Positions 21,875-30,231 of a stretch of 42,690 nucleotides of DNA are shown here, in pieces. The translations under genes and the position numbers were made by a program. Source of the stretch: Clostridia bacterium. Its GTDB lineage: Bacteria > Bacillota > Clostridia > Oscillospirales > SIG627. The stretch spans positions 1 through 42,690 of the forward strand of contig JAFSID010000006.1 in NCBI GenBank assembly GCA_017439965.1. Reading direction: 5' to 3'. The notes beneath the pieces were generated by a model that had not been told where the DNA came from, searched no databases, and was given only the letters and a program-made list of their open reading frames with translations. The stretch's first letter is position 1; each line of letters starts with the position of its first letter.

Positions 21875-23161
21875 ATGAAAAAGATTTTAGCACTTCTTCT
21901 CGCATGTGCGATGCTCCTTACCTGTGGCGTTCTTTTCGCTGCATGTACCGAGGATGCTCCCGAGGAAAACAACGAGGTTGTAGAGAACAACGATCCCGCT
22001 GAAACTCCCGAAGAGCCCGAAGCTCCCGCACTCAAGGTTGGTGTTATCCTCATCGGTGACGAAAACGAGGGTTATACCTACGCACACATCGACGGTATCA
22101 AGACCGCCGCTGAGACTCTCGGCATCCCTGCTGAGAACATCATCTGGAAGTACACCGTTCCCGAGGACCAGACCTGCTACGACGCAGCAGTTGACCTCAT
22201 CGCTAACGGTTGTACCTACATCTTCTCCAACTCATACGGACATCAGACCTTTATGCAGACCGCAGCAGGCGAGTATCCCGCAATCAACTTCATTTCGATG
22301 ACCGGTGATACCGCAAGAGCATCAGGTCTTGAGAACTTCTCTAACGCATTTACCAAGGTATACGAGTCCCGTTACGTTTCCGGTGTTGTTGCAGGTATGA
22401 AGCTCGCTGAGCTTGCTGCTGAGGATAAGATCCCCGCAGAGAGCATTGACGAGAACGGCAACTACAAGATTGGTTACGTTGGTGCACATCCCTACGCAGA
22501 GGTTGTTTCGGGTTACACCGCATTCTTCCTCGGTATCCAGTCTATCGTTCCCAACGTAGTAATGGACGTTACCTACACAGGCTCTTGGTTTGATATCACC
22601 GCTGAAGGCTCCACCGCTGAGGCTCTTATGGCTGACGGCTGTATCATCATCGGTCAGCACGCAGACTCCACAGGCGCTCCCGCAGCAGTTCAGGCAGCTT
22701 ATGACAACGGCAAGACCGTATTCTCCGTTGGTTACAACATCTCCATGCTTGAGGTTGCTCCCGACGCAGCTCTTACCTCCGCTTCTAATAACTGGAGCCG
22801 TTACTACGAGTACGCACTCGGCGCAGCTCTTAAGGGCGAGAGAATTGCTACCAACTGGGCAGCAGGCTATGAGGATGATGCAGTTCGTATCACCGACCTT
22901 GGTCCTAACGTAGCAGCAGGCACCGCAGAGAAGGTTGCTGAGGTTGTTGCAGCTATCAAGGATGGCACTCTCCACGTATTTGACACCAGTAAGTTTACCG
23001 TTGGCGGCGAGACAGTTACCTCTGCATTCGCTACCGATACCAATGGCGACTTTGCACCCGATGCAGACGAGGCTATTATCGACGGTTACTATCACGAGTC
23101 TTACTTCCAGAGCGCACCTTCCTTCCAGCTCAGAATAGACGGTATTACCGAGACCAACTAA
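21875..23161 (+). CDS. BMP-family substrate-binding lipoprotein
   Basis: A 428-residue lipoprotein of the BmpA/PnrA (Med) family that captures nucleosides outside the membrane for an ABC importer. A signal peptide ends at a lipobox with Cys 24 (LFAAC), followed by an acidic linker rich in E, N and P (about 25-52) and the periplasmic-binding fold beginning LKVGVILIGDENEGYTYAHIDG. Codon choice is strikingly biased (many GCT/GCA, ATC, TAC, AAG codons) compared with neighbours, a sign of very high expression. It leads an operon with an ATPase and two permeases. Substrate is expected to be purine nucleosides. Confidence 0.92.
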   Translation: MKKILALLLACAMLLTCGVLFAACTEDAPEENNEVVENNDPAETPEEPEAPALKVGVILIGDENEGYTYAHIDGIKTAAETLGIPAENIIWKYTVPEDQTCYDAAVDLIANGCTYIFSNSYGHQTFMQTAAGEYPAINFISMTGDTARASGLENFSNAFTKVYESRYVSGVVAGMKLAELAAEDKIPAESIDENGNYKIGYVGAHPYAEVVSGYTAFFLGIQSIVPNVVMDVTYTGSWFDITAEGSTAEALMADGCIIIGQHADSTGAPAAVQAAYDNGKTVFSVGYNISMLEVAPDAALTSASNNWSRYYEYALGAALKGERIATNWAAGYEDDAVRITDLGPNVAAGTAEKVAEVVAAIKDGTLHVFDTSKFTVGGETVTSAFATDTNGDFAPDADEAIIDGYYHESYFQSAPSFQLRIDGITETN

Positions 23162-23180
23162 TCCCAAAGGATTTTGAGAC

Positions 23181-23206
23181 AAAGGGAAGCAAATTTGCTT
23201 CCCTTT
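23181..23206 (+). promoter_or_regulatory. Intercistronic stem-loop between binding protein and ATPase genes
   Basis: AAAGGGAAGCAAA followed directly by TTTGCTTCCCTTT is a perfect 26-base palindrome with no long U-tract. Such elements stabilise the upstream mRNA or reduce read-through, giving more binding protein than transporter. Confidence 0.65.
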
Positions 23207-23230
23207 GCTCCTTTAATAACGGAGGAATTT

Positions 23231-24760
23231 ATGCAGCAATCGGCATGTACGTTAAAAAACGTTAAAAAGGTTTTTGGCAGCATCGTTGCCAACAACAACG
23301 TCAATCTTGATATAAGACGCGGAGAGATCCTTTCACTTCTCGGAGAAAACGGAAGCGGAAAGACCACTCTTATGAATATCCTTTCGGGTATCTATTTTCC
23401 CGACGAGGGTGAAATTTTTGTCAACGGTGAGCAGGTTACCATCCGTTCACCCAAGGATGCCTTCGACCTTGGCATCGGTATGATTCACCAGCACTTTAAG
23501 CTGGTTGACGTTTTCACTGCGGCTGAAAACGTAGTTTTGGGTCTTGAGGAAAAAACACGCTTCGATCTTAAGAAGGTTGCCGCTAAAATCGGTGAAATCT
23601 GTGATAAATACGGCTTTCACGTTGACCCATATCAGAAAGTATATAATATGTCTGTTTCCGAAAAACAGACGTTGGAAATAGTTAAGGTGCTTTATCGCGG
23701 TGCGGATATCCTCATTCTTGACGAGCCTACTGCGGTACTCACACCACAGGAGACCGAAAAGCTCTTCTCGGTCATCCGTAATATGAAAAAGCACGGCAAG
23801 GCTGTCGTAATTATAACCCATAAGCTTCACGAGGTGCTCTCGGTTTCCGACCGCGTTGCAATTCTCCGCAAGGGTGAATACATAGGCACGGTCAACACGG
23901 CTGAGGCTACCGAGCTTTCTCTTACCGAAATGATGGTAGGTAAGAAGGTTGAGCTTAACATTGACAGACCCCTTCCCGTAAATCCTCAGAAGCGTATAAG
24001 CGTTTCGGGACTCAACTGCAAGAACTCGGAGGGACTTCCCGTTCTGACCGACGTCAGTTTTGATGCCTTTGGCGGAGAAATACTCGGTATCGCGGGTATT
24101 TCAGGCTGTGGACAGAAGGAGCTTCTTGAGGCTATCGCAGGACTTCAGCCCTGCGAGGAGGGATCGAAGATCGAGTTCATCGCTCCCGAGGACGAAACTC
24201 CCGTGTCACTTCTGGGACTTTCTCCCAAGCGTATCAGTCAGCTTGGCGTATCTCTCTCCTTCGTGCCCGAGGACAGACTCGGTATGGGTCTTGTCGGCTC
24301 AATGGGTATGACCGAGAATATGATGCTCAAGGATTACAGCGTGGGACATTCAATCTTTACTCACACCAAGGAGCCTCACGACCTTGCCGAGAGAATCCGC
24401 GAGGAGCTCGGTGTCGTAACCCCCGGTCTTTCCACCCCCGTCCGCAAGCTTTCGGGCGGTAACGTACAGAAGGTACTCGTCGGACGTGAGATTGCCGCCG
24501 CACCCAAGGTGCTTATGACCGCGTATGCCGTAAGAGGTCTTGACATCAATACCTCCTACACGATATATCATCTTTTGAACGAGCAGAAGGCAAAGGGCGT
24601 TGCCGTAATTTACGTCGGTGAGGACCTTGACGTGCTTCTCGCTCTCTGTGACCGAATTTTAGTTCTTGCTCAGGGCAAGGTCACGGGCATCGTTGATGCA
24701 AGAAAGACCACCAAGGAAGAGGTCGGTCTGCTTATGACAGGAAAGGGAGGGGATAAATAA
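23231..24760 (+). CDS. Nucleoside ABC transporter, duplicated ATP-binding protein
   Basis: A 509-residue protein with two ABC domains. The first has Walker A GENGSGKTT (about 40), C-loop VSEKQ and Walker B ILILDEPTAVLTPQE. The second is degenerate at Walker A (GISGCGQKE) and Walker B (VLMTAYAVRGLD) but keeps LSGGNVQK; degeneracy of the second domain is usual in this sugar/nucleoside importer subfamily. The ATG at 23231 after GGAGG is chosen over an upstream in-frame start. It powers the two permeases that follow; its TAA overlaps the next ATG (TAATG). Confidence 0.92.
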   Translation: MQQSACTLKNVKKVFGSIVANNNVNLDIRRGEILSLLGENGSGKTTLMNILSGIYFPDEGEIFVNGEQVTIRSPKDAFDLGIGMIHQHFKLVDVFTAAENVVLGLEEKTRFDLKKVAAKIGEICDKYGFHVDPYQKVYNMSVSEKQTLEIVKVLYRGADILILDEPTAVLTPQETEKLFSVIRNMKKHGKAVVIITHKLHEVLSVSDRVAILRKGEYIGTVNTAEATELSLTEMMVGKKVELNIDRPLPVNPQKRISVSGLNCKNSEGLPVLTDVSFDAFGGEILGIAGISGCGQKELLEAIAGLQPCEEGSKIEFIAPEDETPVSLLGLSPKRISQLGVSLSFVPEDRLGMGLVGSMGMTENMMLKDYSVGHSIFTHTKEPHDLAERIREELGVVTPGLSTPVRKLSGGNVQKVLVGREIAAAPKVLMTAYAVRGLDINTSYTIYHLLNEQKAKGVAVIYVGEDLDVLLALCDRILVLAQGKVTGIVDARKTTKEEVGLLMTGKGGDK

Positions 24761-25860
24761 TGGCTTCACCTAACAGAGAACCGCTCGTGCGTCTCGTTAA
24801 ACGCTCGTCAATTCCGCTTTGGCAATCAATTCTCGTCAGAGTTGCTGCAATTATTCTTTCGCTTCTTTTCAGCGCAGTAATAATTACCCTTATTACAAAA
24901 CTCGATCCCGTTAAGGTGTTCACCTCTATGTACAACGGTGCGTTCGGACTTGAGCTTCGTACCTGGAACACCATTCGTGATATGATGCTTCTTCTCTGTA
25001 TCGCGGTAGGTCTCGCACCTGCCTTCAAAATGAAATTCTGGAACATCGGCGCAGAGGGTCAGATTCTTGTGGGCGGTATCGTTTCCGCCGCTTGTATGAT
25101 TTCTATCGGCGATAAGCTTCCAACGGCGCTTCTTCTTATCGTTATGGCGCTCATTTCCGCCGTTGCAGGCGCTATCTGGGGTCTTATCCCTGCAATCTTC
25201 AAGGCCAAGTGGAACACCAACGAAACACTCTTTACCCTTATGATGAACTACGTTGCGATTCAGCTTACCTCGTTTATGGTAGACGTTTGGGATAAAAAAG
25301 GCTCTCACTCGGTAGGCGTTATCAATCAGACCACCAGAACGGGCTGGTTTCCGCCCATTGCCGAAAAGCAGTATCTCTTGAACGTTATCATCGTTTTGGC
25401 GCTCACCGTTATAATGTTTATCTATCTTAAAAAGACCAAGCAGGGCTATGAGATAGCCGTTGTCGGTGAATCCGAGAATACCGCAAGATACGCGGGCATC
25501 AGCGTTAAGAAGGTCATCCTCCGCACGATGCTTATCTCGGGTGCTATCTGCGGTATCGCAGGCTTTATCGAGGTTGCAGGCGTTTCTCATACCATCTCGG
25601 TCAACACCGCAGGAGGTAGAGGCTTTACGGCGATTATCGTTGCCTGGCTTGCAAAGTTCAATACCTTTACGATGATTTTAATTTCACTCCTTCTCGTATT
25701 TCTCGATAAGGGCGCCGTACAGATTGCAACCGACTTCGGTCTCAACGAGTATGCCTCCGAAATGGTTACGGGTATCATACTCTTCTTCATTCTCGGAAGT
25801 GAATTTTTCATCAATTACAAGCTTATTTTCAGACATTCTAATAAGGGGGGTAAAGCATGA
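24760..25860 (+). CDS. Nucleoside ABC transporter permease 1
   Basis: A 366-residue inner-membrane permease of the BPD_transp_2 family (RbsC/NupP-like) with about nine helices. The typical coupling region reads NIGAEGQILVGGIVSA and NTNETLFTLMMNYVAIQL, then GESENTARYAGISVKK, which contacts the ATPase. It starts inside the ATPase stop codon and its own TGA overlaps the next ATG, so stoichiometry is likely set by coupled translation. Confidence 0.93.
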   Translation: MASPNREPLVRLVKRSSIPLWQSILVRVAAIILSLLFSAVIITLITKLDPVKVFTSMYNGAFGLELRTWNTIRDMMLLLCIAVGLAPAFKMKFWNIGAEGQILVGGIVSAACMISIGDKLPTALLLIVMALISAVAGAIWGLIPAIFKAKWNTNETLFTLMMNYVAIQLTSFMVDVWDKKGSHSVGVINQTTRTGWFPPIAEKQYLLNVIIVLALTVIMFIYLKKTKQGYEIAVVGESENTARYAGISVKKVILRTMLISGAICGIAGFIEVAGVSHTISVNTAGGRGFTAIIVAWLAKFNTFTMILISLLLVFLDKGAVQIATDFGLNEYASEMVTGIILFFILGSEFFINYKLIFRHSNKGGKA

Positions 25861-27041
25861 CGCTTGCATCGTTTATTTCGTGGTTTACGGGTGCGTTCGT
25901 TTTCGGTATAGTAATTATGCTCGGATGTGTCGGTGAGACCCTCACTGAAAAATCGGGAAACCTTAACCTCGGTGTACCTGGTATTATGTACCTCGGCGGT
26001 ATATCCTCTCTGTCAGCTGTCTTTATGACTCAGCTCCGTGTCCGTGAAATGATTGCGGAGGCTGCGGCTGTGTTCGTTGAGGCAGGTAATCGTGCTCAGG
26101 AATGGGTGCCCGAAACGGGACTTTTGAAGTTTTTGACTCAGCCCGTTACCTCGGCTATAACCGTCAAGGGCGCTGAAGCCTCCTACCGTGTTTTCTTTGA
26201 TTTCAACGGATGGATAGGCGTTGTAATTGCTATCGTTGCCGCTCTTATAGGTGCTGCCTTCGGCGGTCTCATTTACAGCTTTTTGACCGTAACTCTACGC
26301 GCGAATCAGAACGTTACGGGTCTTACTCTTACGATTTTCGGCTCAGGCGTTGCTAACTTCTTCGGAGGCTCTCTCAACAAGCTTGCAGGCGGTGTCGGAC
26401 AGATTTCCGTTGCCACCACCAGTACCGCCTTCCGTACCTCGTTCCCCTGGATTTCCACCGCCTTCGGTAAGGTGAGTGAGCTTCTCTTCAATTACGGCTT
26501 CTTCTCTTATATCGCAATAGTAATTGCGATTATTGCTCATATCTATCTTAACAAGACCCGTCACGGTCTTAATCTCCGTGCGGTAGGTGAGAATCCCGCA
26601 ACGGCTGACGCCGCAGGTATCAACGTTACAAAATATAAGTACCTTGCAACCTGCATCGGTGCGGCAATCTCGGGTCTCGGCGGTCTCTACTTCGTTATGG
26701 ACTATATCAAGGGTACCTGGGCAAACGACGGCAGTATCGAGTCTCTCGGCTGGCTTGCGGTCGCGCTCGTTATCTTTACCAAGTGGAAGCCCATCAACGC
26801 TATCTGGGGTGCCTTCGTATTCGGTCTCTGCTATTGGGTCTATCTCTATATGCCTCAAGGCGTTTCGGAAATACTCGCAGAGCTTTTTGGAGTGCAGAAG
26901 ATATCTCACCTTCAGAGCCTTTATAAGATGCTTCCTTATATCGTTACTATCATCGTTCTTATTATTACAAGCCTCCGCAAGAAGCGTGAAAACCAGCCTC
27001 CTCAGAGCCTCGGTCTTTCTTACTTCCGCGAGGACAGATGA
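25857..27041 (+). CDS. Nucleoside ABC transporter permease 2
   Basis: A 394-residue permease, partner of the previous gene. It opens with a helix, then LTEKSGNLNLGVPGIMYLGGISS, the hallmark of the second permease (NupQ type), and later RANQNVTGLTLTIFGSG and RAVGENPATADAAGINVTKYKY, the ATPase-coupling loop. The segment at about 60-100 (MIAEAAAVFVEAGNRAQEWVPETG...) looks like an extra external loop relative to shorter homologues. It ends the operon. Confidence 0.93.
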   Translation: MTLASFISWFTGAFVFGIVIMLGCVGETLTEKSGNLNLGVPGIMYLGGISSLSAVFMTQLRVREMIAEAAAVFVEAGNRAQEWVPETGLLKFLTQPVTSAITVKGAEASYRVFFDFNGWIGVVIAIVAALIGAAFGGLIYSFLTVTLRANQNVTGLTLTIFGSGVANFFGGSLNKLAGGVGQISVATTSTAFRTSFPWISTAFGKVSELLFNYGFFSYIAIVIAIIAHIYLNKTRHGLNLRAVGENPATADAAGINVTKYKYLATCIGAAISGLGGLYFVMDYIKGTWANDGSIESLGWLAVALVIFTKWKPINAIWGAFVFGLCYWVYLYMPQGVSEILAELFGVQKISHLQSLYKMLPYIVTIIVLIITSLRKKRENQPPQSLGLSYFREDR

Positions 27042-27047
27042 ATGGTC

Positions 27048-27077
27048 GAAAGCGGACTCCTGCGAGTCCGCTTTCTT
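27048..27077 (+). terminator. Terminator of the ABC importer operon and head of element B
   Basis: GAAAGCGGACTC pairs with GAGTCCGCTTTC around CTGC, then TTTGTTTT. A second hairpin, AAAGGGGGCTTTTT with AAAAAGCCCCCTTT (27091-27120), follows directly. Confidence 0.88.
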
Positions 27078-27204
27078 TGTTTTATCAGTAAAAGGGGGCT
27101 TTTTGAAAAAAGCCCCCTTTACCCGCAAAAACTTTTGTGGCTAAAAAACAATTTAGGGTTATATATAGACCTAACACAAAAAACAATTTAGGGTTAATTG
27201 AACG

Positions 27205-27408
27205 TAAACAAATCAACGGCGTAGCCGTTGTATATCATCTAGCCACAGGTAAATACACGCTGATGCGTGATGAGATACAAAGGCGGCTTGCCGCCTTTGA
27301 TGATATACACCGCACTTCGCACGGTGATGATATACCAAGCCTGCGGCTTGGATAAAAAATTCCAAGTCCGCAGACTTGGAATTTTTTTGGCCCACCCTAC
27401 AGGGCTCG
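27205..27408 (+). repeat. Direct repeat copy 1 (hairpin array plus tRNA-Arg tail)
   Basis: 204 bases that recur at 27437-27688. The repeat covers hairpin modules, a long tRNA-type terminator stem and the 3' 21 bases of tRNA-Arg. Only three substitutions are seen against copy 2 in the aligned parts. Confidence 0.9.
27388..27408 (-). pseudogene. Truncated tRNA-Arg 3' end (acceptor, CCA and part of T arm)
   Basis: TGGCCCACCCTACAGGGCTCG is identical to the 3' end of the intact tRNA-Arg at 27668-27688, including the encoded CCA. The match stops inside the T loop and unrelated sequence follows, so this is a fragment, not a gene. Confidence 0.9.
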
Positions 27409-27436
27409 CTCGCCTGCGTTTTACTTTCCGCTTCGT

Positions 27437-27688
27437 TAAACAAATCAACGGCGTAGCCGTTGTATATCATCAATTCTGAAAGAATTGCATATCATCAACA
27501 CTTGGTGTTGTATATCATCAAGCCACAGGTAGATACACGCTGATGCGTGATGAGATACAAAGGCGGCTTGCCGCCTTTGATGATATACACCGCACTTCGC
27601 ACGGTGATGATATACCAAGCCTGCGGCTTGGATAAAAAATTCCAAGTCCGTAGACTTGGAATTTTTTTGGCCCACCCTACAGGGCTCG
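27437..27688 (+). repeat. Direct repeat copy 2, with two extra hairpin modules
   Basis: Same as 27205-27408 except for 48 additional bases (27472-27519), exactly two modules of hairpin plus linker: AATTCT-GAA-AGAATT and AACAC-TTG-GTGTT, each followed by (TG/GC)ATATCATC. The right end lies inside the functional tRNA-Arg gene. Confidence 0.9.
27634..27667 (-). terminator. Terminator of tRNA-Arg
   Basis: AAAAAATTCCAAGTC pairs with GACTTGGAATTTTTT, a perfect 15-pair stem that starts directly after the encoded CCA. An identical stem except for one loop base is in copy 1 (27354-27387). Confidence 0.8.
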
Positions 27689-27744
27689 AACCTGTCACCT
27701 TCAGAATCGGAATCTGACGCTCTATCCAGATGGGCTAAGGGTGG
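27668..27744 (-). tRNA. tRNA-Arg (anticodon CCG)
   Basis: Read on the minus strand: acceptor CCACCCT (27744-27738) pairs with AGGGTGG, D arm TA-GCCC..GAGC, anticodon stem TCAGA/TCTGA with loop TTCCGAT giving anticodon CCG (codon CGG), variable AGGTG, T arm ACAGG-TTCGAGC-CCTGT, discriminator G and an encoded CCA. 77 bases in total. Confidence 0.95.
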
Positions 27745-27779
27745 AGATATGTGCCGAGTGAATCGGCACGAGTATTAAC

Positions 27780-29048
27780 TTAAGGCTTGAGCCGTCTCTT
27801 TTTCTTGCGGAAGAATACAAGACAAAATACGACGAGCACAAGAAGAGATATCAAGAATATTGCAAGCGAGGAGAAGTTGAGGACGGTTACGAATTTGCTA
27901 TCGTTTACAAGTGATGAACGGGGAAGAGGCTCAACGCCCGACAGAGCGTAAAGAGGCTTCGTTTGTTCAAATTCACCGACCTTCACCGTAACGCTTCCAA
28001 GCTCGTCACCCTCATTTACGGGAGCTGTAACCGAATCGGGAAGAGTATAAGTAATCTCGACGCTCTCGTCAACGGCTCGCAGATAGGAAATATCCTCACG
28101 GCAGACCACCTCGACCCTTTCGGTCTTTCCGTTTTCAACGGTAACCTTATTCAGCGGTATATCCTTCTCGACGAGCACCTCCTCGTCAAAGCGCGCGAAG
28201 GCGTATTCGTGAAGGTTTATCGCATCGGTGAACGCCATATTGTCAAGATAATATCTATCGCGGTTTGCGCCGAGAGTAACGAGCAGATAGGACTCAGAGT
28301 CCTTTTCAGCCTTGGTTATAAGGCATCTGCCTGCTTCATCCGTAAATCCTGACTTGATACCCGTGAGTGCGGGATAATAATTGTTGCTGTCGGGGATTTC
28401 GGGAGACATAGTGCTTTCAAAATAGCGCTCGTCGGATACCTCCGTTGCGGGAATTGTATAGCACCACTTTGATATGATATCACAAAAGACGGGATTTTGC
28501 AAGGCGTATTTTGCGATAAGTGACATATCTTTTGCAGTTGTATAATGATTATCGTCGTGCAGACCGTGAGCGTTTACAAAATGCGAATTGAGGGCACCAA
28601 TCTCACGCGCCTTTTCGTTCATTACCTCGGCAAAGGCTTCAACGCTGCCCGAAACGTAGCAGGCAAGCGCCGTCGCGCTGTCACAAGCCGATCGGATCAT
28701 AGTTGCGTGAAGGAGGTCTCCCACAGTCAGCCTCTCACCGTATTTTATGGAAAGATGTGCGCCGCCCTGAGCGTAAATATCGTCAAAAATTCCTCTCGGA
28801 ATTTCGTATATCTCGCTTAAATCCTGACATTTCTCAATTGCAATAATGCAGGTGAGAATTTTCGTGAGCGATGCGGGATATACATGCTCGTCAGCATCAA
28901 GCTCAAGCACCACTCTGCCTGTCTCAAGGTTTTCCATATACACGTTGTCGGAATATATTCCATCACCGTTTTCATACAGAGCAAGTGCCGAAAAAGTCAG
29001 CACCGTTGAGAGAATAACGGCAGTGATAATTAGTTTCAGTATCTTCAT
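27780..29048 (-). CDS. dacF: D-alanyl-D-alanine carboxypeptidase (DacF-type penicillin-binding protein)
   Basis: A 422-residue class C-type low-mass PBP that trims pentapeptide side chains of peptidoglycan. An N-terminal signal sequence (KILKLIITAVILSTVLTFSALAL) precedes the peptidase S11 domain with S-x-x-K in YPASLTKI, the second motif RSACDSATALA and K-S-G in LTGIKSGFTDEAG; a C-terminal helix (ATIFLISLLVLVVFCLVFF type) with a KKKRRL tail anchors it. The second motif is S-A-C where S-x-N is usual. ATG 29048 follows GGAGAG and overlaps the upstream TGA (TGATG), so it is coupled to the prenyl synthetase. An alternative start 33 bases upstream is less likely. Confidence 0.9.
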   Translation of the reverse strand: MKILKLIITAVILSTVLTFSALALYENGDGIYSDNVYMENLETGRVVLELDADEHVYPASLTKILTCIIAIEKCQDLSEIYEIPRGIFDDIYAQGGAHLSIKYGERLTVGDLLHATMIRSACDSATALACYVSGSVEAFAEVMNEKAREIGALNSHFVNAHGLHDDNHYTTAKDMSLIAKYALQNPVFCDIISKWCYTIPATEVSDERYFESTMSPEIPDSNNYYPALTGIKSGFTDEAGRCLITKAEKDSESYLLVTLGANRDRYYLDNMAFTDAINLHEYAFARFDEEVLVEKDIPLNKVTVENGKTERVEVVCREDISYLRAVDESVEITYTLPDSVTAPVNEGDELGSVTVKVGEFEQTKPLYALSGVEPLPRSSLVNDSKFVTVLNFSSLAIFLISLLVLVVFCLVFFRKKKRRLKP

Positions 29049-30130
29049 CAAAGCTCTCTCCTTGCCATAAAGTCTGCCCATTCTCCGAGAATCTCGGTAT
29101 ATGCGGAGGCAGGTATTTTTTTTAGGTGAGTGAGTGCTGTGTCTATGTACTCAAGCGCCAGCCTGCGCGTATACTCGACCGCACCGGTTGAAACAAAGAG
29201 GTCACGCACCGCAAGTATATCCTTGTCGGTTGCATATTTGCTTCCGACCACACGCTCAATAAGAGCCTTGCCGTCACTGTCGGCTTTTTCGTATGCGTTA
29301 TTCAGAATGAGCGTTCTCTTGCCCTCGCGGATATCCGAGCCGATGGGCTTCCCGAGCTTTATCTCGTCACCCGTAACGCCCAAAATATCGTCCTGAAGCT
29401 GAAAGGCAATTCCACAGCTTGATGCAAATTCTCCCAAGGCAACGACGTGCGGATGCATATCGTCGGAGGTGTCAAGACCGAGCATTGCTCCGATTTTTGC
29501 GGATGCAGAGAAAAGCACGCCCGTCTTTTTTTGCATCATATAGATAATTTCGTCACGTGTACCCGTCGAAAAGGGAAGGGTCGGGTCTGTGATAAGACCT
29601 GCTCTCGTGTCAATGGCTTCTCCCTCCAGAACTCCCGTGAGACATTCGCTTTCAAGTATATCAACCGCGGACATTACCGTCGTGGGTGATATACCGCTCT
29701 TAGCCGTGTCGAGCATAAATCTGACCGACAGAGCGTGAAGCATATCTCCTGCAAGAATTGCGGTATCTCTGCCGTACTCGTCACGCTTTTCACGTTCAGC
29801 CGTCGGGAACATATCCGACACCAGCACGTGTACGCTTTTACCGCCTCGGCGGGTCGGGTCGTTGTCGATTATATCGTCGTGCACCAGCGTGAAGGTGTGA
29901 AAAAGCTCCACGGCACAAGCGGCAGAGGTGACCGATTCCTCGGCAGTCTTACCACCCGTTGCGCCTGCGGAAAGCATAAGTATTGCGGGACGGAGTCTTT
30001 TACCGCCTCGGTTAAAATATTCAACTGTTCCCCGATAAAGCTCTCTCGGACGGATTGTGTCAAGAGGAAATTCCTCAAAGCACCTCCGACAGCGCTCCTC
30101 GGCAGTTTTAAGATAATCGTAAAGTATCAT
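29048..30130 (-). CDS. Polyprenyl synthetase (trans-isoprenyl diphosphate synthase)
   Basis: A 360-residue all-helical prenyltransferase. GGKRLRPA is at about 39-46, the first aspartate-rich motif is HTFTLVHDDIIDNDPTRRG and the second is QLQDDILGVTGDEIKLGKP. It condenses isopentenyl diphosphate with allylic diphosphates; a Phe five residues before the first motif suggests a short to medium product, but chain length cannot be fixed. The family is usually about 290-330 residues. It shares a transcript with dacF, linking isoprenoid carrier supply and wall maturation. Confidence 0.88.
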   Translation of the reverse strand: MILYDYLKTAEERCRRCFEEFPLDTIRPRELYRGTVEYFNRGGKRLRPAILMLSAGATGGKTAEESVTSAACAVELFHTFTLVHDDIIDNDPTRRGGKSVHVLVSDMFPTAEREKRDEYGRDTAILAGDMLHALSVRFMLDTAKSGISPTTVMSAVDILESECLTGVLEGEAIDTRAGLITDPTLPFSTGTRDEIIYMMQKKTGVLFSASAKIGAMLGLDTSDDMHPHVVALGEFASSCGIAFQLQDDILGVTGDEIKLGKPIGSDIREGKRTLILNNAYEKADSDGKALIERVVGSKYATDKDILAVRDLFVSTGAVEYTRRLALEYIDTALTHLKKIPASAYTEILGEWADFMARREL

Positions 30131-30141
30131 AGCCTCACCTG

Positions 30142-30170
30142 TTGCACTTTTTTCTTTTTTGTGTTAGAAT
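30142..30170 (+). promoter_or_regulatory. Promoter of addB
   Basis: TTGCAC (30142-30147), 17-base spacer, TAGAAT (30165-30170). It overlaps the divergent promoter zone. Confidence 0.6.
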
Positions 30171-30171
30171 T

Positions 30172-30200
30172 ATTGTATCATAGATTTTGATTAAATTCAA
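30172..30200 (-). promoter_or_regulatory. Promoter of the prenyl synthetase-dacF operon
   Basis: Minus strand TTGAAT (30200-30195), 17-base spacer, TACAAT (30177-30172), about 40 bases before the ATG. Confidence 0.65.
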
Positions 30201-30231
30201 GTGTGTTAATATATCTTTAAGGAGTGTTTTT

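Larger units (their letters stand above)
27042..27667 (+). repeat. Mosaic intergenic element B with duplicated hairpin array
   Basis: No gene is supported in these 626 bases; the open frames here read through repeats. Order: GAAAGCGGACT hairpin, GGGGGC hairpin, CCCGCAAAAACTTTTGTGGC, one complete TATATATA palindrome (27158-27175) and a truncated one, then a hairpin array. The array consists of self-complementary modules (for example CAACGGC-GTA-GCCGTTG, AAAGGCGGC-TT-GCCGCCTTT, CCAAGCC-TGC-GGCTTGG) joined by the constant linker TATATCATC or its complement. It shares its head with element A in inverted orientation. Confidence 0.75.

Noticed and set aside
22322..23182. Long minus-strand open frame opposite the BMP lipoprotein gene
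   Set aside because: It results from the strong codon bias of the real gene on the plus strand; no promoter, ribosome binding site or family pattern.
24826..25590. Minus-strand open frame opposite permease 1
   Set aside because: Shadow of the permease; charged, domain-free composition and no start signals.
27205..27688. CRISPR array
   Set aside because: The constant parts are only 7-9 bases and the variable parts are themselves palindromic and of unequal length; no cas genes are near.
27137..27698. Several 60-86-codon open frames on both strands across the repeats, some nearly identical to each other
   Set aside because: They run through hairpins, terminator stems and the tRNA gene; their similarity comes from the direct repeat, and none has a ribosome binding site or a recognisable protein pattern.
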